Under the pieces are notes generated by a model. The model had not been told where the DNA came from. It did not search any database and saw only the letters and a list, made by a program, of their open reading frames with translations. Both the position numbers and the translations under genes were made by a program. Below, one piece after another: positions 7,750 through 9,431 of a stretch of 9,431 nucleotides of DNA. The stretch is from an uncultured Caulobacteraceae bacterium. Lineage in GTDB: Bacteria > Pseudomonadota > Alphaproteobacteria > Caulobacterales > Caulobacteraceae. The DNA lies in the NCBI GenBank assembly GCA_903884915.1, contig CAISGS010000491.1, positions 1 to 9,431 of the forward strand, given 5' to 3'. How positions within the stretch are numbered: the first letter of the stretch is position 1; each line of letters begins with the position of its first letter.

Positions 7750-7895
7750 TTTCCGCCCCTGTGTTTCGATTTCTTGTAATTTGATAGTTTCAGATAAATT
7801 TTATACCTAAACGATGTTTCGTCTCATTTACTGGATAATCAAGCGTTAAATTCACAATTATGACCACTCAAGGAACCAATTTGTGGGCTTGCCCC
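7750..7895 (-). promoter_or_regulatory. AT-rich leader and probable promoter of the receptor gene
   Basis: This 146-base gap is much richer in A+T than the genes around it. On the minus strand it holds TATAAA (7800-7805), a possible -10 box about 50 bases before the receptor ATG. No good -35 is found 16-18 bases upstream, so an activator may be needed. An interrupted dyad, AAAC-GAT-GTTT (7809-7819), lies immediately upstream of the -10 on that strand, where an operator would block or assist polymerase. The strong Shine-Dalgarno AGGGGCGG ends a few bases before the ATG. No terminator with a T-run follows the symporter stop, so read-through from that gene is also possible. Confidence 0.4.
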
Positions 7896-9254
7896 TTAGG
7901 CTTTCGCGGCCGTCCGGGCTTCGAGTTCCTGAACCAGCCGATCATGAACGCCCCGTTTCAAGGGATGGAAGACAAGGGCAAGGGCCGTTAAGGCAAGGCC
8001 AATGACGGGGATGACGATCATCAAGGTCTTCAAACCGGCAAGGGTGTGCGGCGTTTGCTCGGTGTTGGGAACATAGCCGATCATGTCCATCCCGAGGCCA
8101 AAGATGCCCGCGGCAATACCGAGGGCGGCTTTCTGGAAGAAGATGCCGAAGCCAAAAACGAAGGACTCGGCCCGGATGCCCGTCTGCCATTGGCCATATT
8201 CGACCGTATCAGGCAGCATGCCCCAGTAGCCCATAAAGCCCCCGAGGGCGGCGATGTTCATATAGACGAAATAGACGGTCATCTGGCCGGTCGACTCGAT
8301 CGGAACGAGGGCGAAGAACAGGGCTCCAACAATACCGATCGCGCAGGAGGTCATCCAGGCGGCCGTCTTGCCAATACGGCGAATGACGAAGACCCACGCT
8401 GGAATGATCAGCACCCCGGCTGCGGCTTTGATGGTCAGGGCATAGCGGGCTGCGGCCGCGTCATGGAGCGCATATTTGTAATAGTAGAGGACCGACTTAC
8501 CGAGGATCGTGGAAAAGAGCGCCGAAAAGGTGACCCCAATCATGACGATCCAAAAGGCGGTATTGCCGCGAATGGTCCGCCAATAGTCCTTTAGGCTCGG
8601 CGTCGGCTCTTTGTCGGCATTGATAGGCTCCTCGCGGGTCGAGAGGAAGACAATGGGGAATATGCTCGTCGCGATCATGGCGAGAACGCAGGCGACATAG
8701 AAGAAGCCCTTGGCATCGTCCCCCTTGCCGAAATAGGCCACCATCGGCTGTGTCATGAACGACACGGTGACGCCGCCGAGGGACGCAAAGATCATGCGAA
8801 AACCGGTGAGGGTGGCCCGCTCATTGGAACTGGAGGTCAGGCGGGCATTCAAGGATGTGAGCGGAATGGAGATGACCGTATAGCAGGCCCGAAACAGCAG
8901 GTGCGCCGCCAAGACGACTGCGGTTAGCCCAAAGGCGGTTGTCGCAGGCTTCCAATAGAGGAAGGCAAAGGACAGGCCCAAGGGCACTGCGCCAAGGAGG
9001 ATGAAGGGACGATAGCGCCCCCATTTGGTGCGGGTCCGGTCGGCAATGGCCCCCATAATCGGATCAAGGATCCCATCAAAGATCGACGCGATCATATAGA
9101 TCAACCCCGCCGTCCCGGCGCTGAGACCCAGCGCGTCGGTATAATAGAACATCAAGAATAGGGTGATGCTTTGCCAATAGAGGTTGCAGGCATAGTCGCC
9201 CACCGTGAACCCCAACTTGCCGCCCAATGTCAGCCGATCAGCGACCTTTGCCAT
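7896..9254 (-). CDS. GPH-family (MelB-like) sugar/cation symporter of the MFS
   Basis: This 452-residue inner-membrane protein has about 12 hydrophobic helices and should import a glycoside, pentoside, hexuronide or similar compound with Na+ or H+. LTLGGKLGFTVGD at 8-20 and YTDALGLSAGTAGLIYMIA at 38-56 are typical of the family start. The helix II signature is FDGILDPIMGAIADRTRTKWGRYRPF (59-84). D60 and D64 correspond to the paired aspartates of the MelB cation site, so coupling looks conserved. The second signature, GMLPDTVEYGQWQTGIRAES (345-364), is followed by FFQKAALG, where K375 matches the conserved helix XI lysine. The length is normal for the family. The ATG at 9254 follows AGGGTGG with a 7-base spacer; an out-of-frame ATG at 9259 is too close to that site. 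As first gene of the group it suggests that the product of the periplasmic enzymes is sugar-like. GPH members also carry other substrates, so the cargo is not certain. Confidence 0.92.
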   Translation of the reverse strand: MAKVADRLTLGGKLGFTVGDYACNLYWQSITLFLMFYYTDALGLSAGTAGLIYMIASIFDGILDPIMGAIADRTRTKWGRYRPFILLGAVPLGLSFAFLYWKPATTAFGLTAVVLAAHLLFRACYTVISIPLTSLNARLTSSSNERATLTGFRMIFASLGGVTVSFMTQPMVAYFGKGDDAKGFFYVACVLAMIATSIFPIVFLSTREEPINADKEPTPSLKDYWRTIRGNTAFWIVMIGVTFSALFSTILGKSVLYYYKYALHDAAAARYALTIKAAAGVLIIPAWVFVIRRIGKTAAWMTSCAIGIVGALFFALVPIESTGQMTVYFVYMNIAALGGFMGYWGMLPDTVEYGQWQTGIRAESFVFGFGIFFQKAALGIAAGIFGLGMDMIGYVPNTEQTPHTLAGLKTLMIVIPVIGLALTALALVFHPLKRGVHDRLVQELEARTAAKA

Positions 9255-9431
9255 GCCATTTCCACCCTAGAAGCTCTGTCGTTTGGCTTCCTTTAGGGCA
9301 AGCATAACGGAGGGAATTTGATCCTGCACCGGAAAATTTTATTTTTATAAATGTTAATTGCCTTTCTCGATAAATTATGGCCAGAAATTGTAATATCTAT
9401 AAGAACTGTACCGTCGGGCTGGGAGGCGATC
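9255..9431 (-). promoter_or_regulatory. Upstream region of the symporter gene with AT-rich tract and SD-overlapping hairpin
   Basis: These 177 bases reach the window edge with no supported gene. On the minus strand an AT-rich tract around 9333-9356 (AACATTTATAAAAATAAAATT) could hold a -10 element, but no convincing -35 is seen. Nearer the start, CCCTA-GAAGC (9265-9274, plus-strand reading) and GCTTC-CTT-TAGGG (9286-9298) form an imperfect inverted repeat: two 5-bp stems, a 3-base bulge and an 11-base loop. In the mRNA one arm covers the AGGG of the symporter's ribosome-binding site (9262-9268), so the fold could limit translation. The promoter assignment is inference; the repeat is seen directly. 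Confidence 0.4.

Noticed and set aside
8046..8594. 182-codon plus-strand frame opposite the symporter
   Set aside because: The product is highly charged, with no fold or family resemblance, and is antisense to well-conserved symporter helices.
9377..9431. Short plus-strand ATG frame running off the right edge
   Set aside because: Only 18 codons are visible, with no ribosome-binding site and no recognisable sequence, so a divergent gene cannot be supported.
1..9431. CRISPR array, tRNA, rRNA or insertion sequence
   Set aside because: No regularly spaced repeats, cloverleaf sequence, transposase motifs or terminal inverted repeats were found on reading either strand.

Overview
The window looks like a piece of an alphaproteobacterial genome, probably from a Caulobacteraceae- or Sphingomonadales-type oligotroph. 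The reasons are a moderately high G+C content by eye, a TonB-dependent receptor whose wording is typical of those groups, and a periplasmic PQQ/heme c dehydrogenase beside a sulfatase. The exact taxon cannot be fixed from the sequence.

Almost the whole window (264-9254) is four large genes on the minus strand, read right to left: a GPH-family (MelB-like) sugar/cation symporter (7896-9254), a TonB-dependent outer-membrane receptor (4912-7749), a PQQ-dependent dehydrogenase with a cytochrome c domain set inside its propeller (2659-4806), and a secreted 788-residue arylsulfatase-type sulfatase (264-2630). The gaps in that order are 146, 105 and 28 bases. The last pair is almost certainly co-transcribed. 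The others may be read through or may have their own promoters; the 146-base gap is AT-rich and promoter-like, and the 105-base gap holds a 15-bp hairpin.

At the left edge (34-189), convergent with the sulfatase, is a 51-codon ORF that reads as a single-stranded DNA-binding protein (SSB) missing internal blocks. It is either a decayed or rearranged ssb or an unusually small OB-fold protein. A weak terminator-like hairpin lies between it and the sulfatase end. The right edge (9255-9431) is an AT-rich leader of the symporter gene, with an inverted repeat that overlaps the symporter's Shine-Dalgarno sequence.

Proposed joint function (inference): a sulfated organic compound, perhaps a sulfated sugar or glycoside, is taken through the outer membrane by the receptor. 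It is desulfated and oxidised in the periplasm by the sulfatase and the quinohemoprotein, with electrons entering the respiratory chain through heme c. A glycoside-, pentoside- or hexuronide-like product is then imported by the symporter. No glycoside hydrolase, regulator, formylglycine-generating enzyme or PQQ synthesis gene is visible, so the substrate is unknown. The most unusual points are the heme-c insertion in the quinoprotein, the compact SSB-like ORF and the two hairpins at gene junctions.
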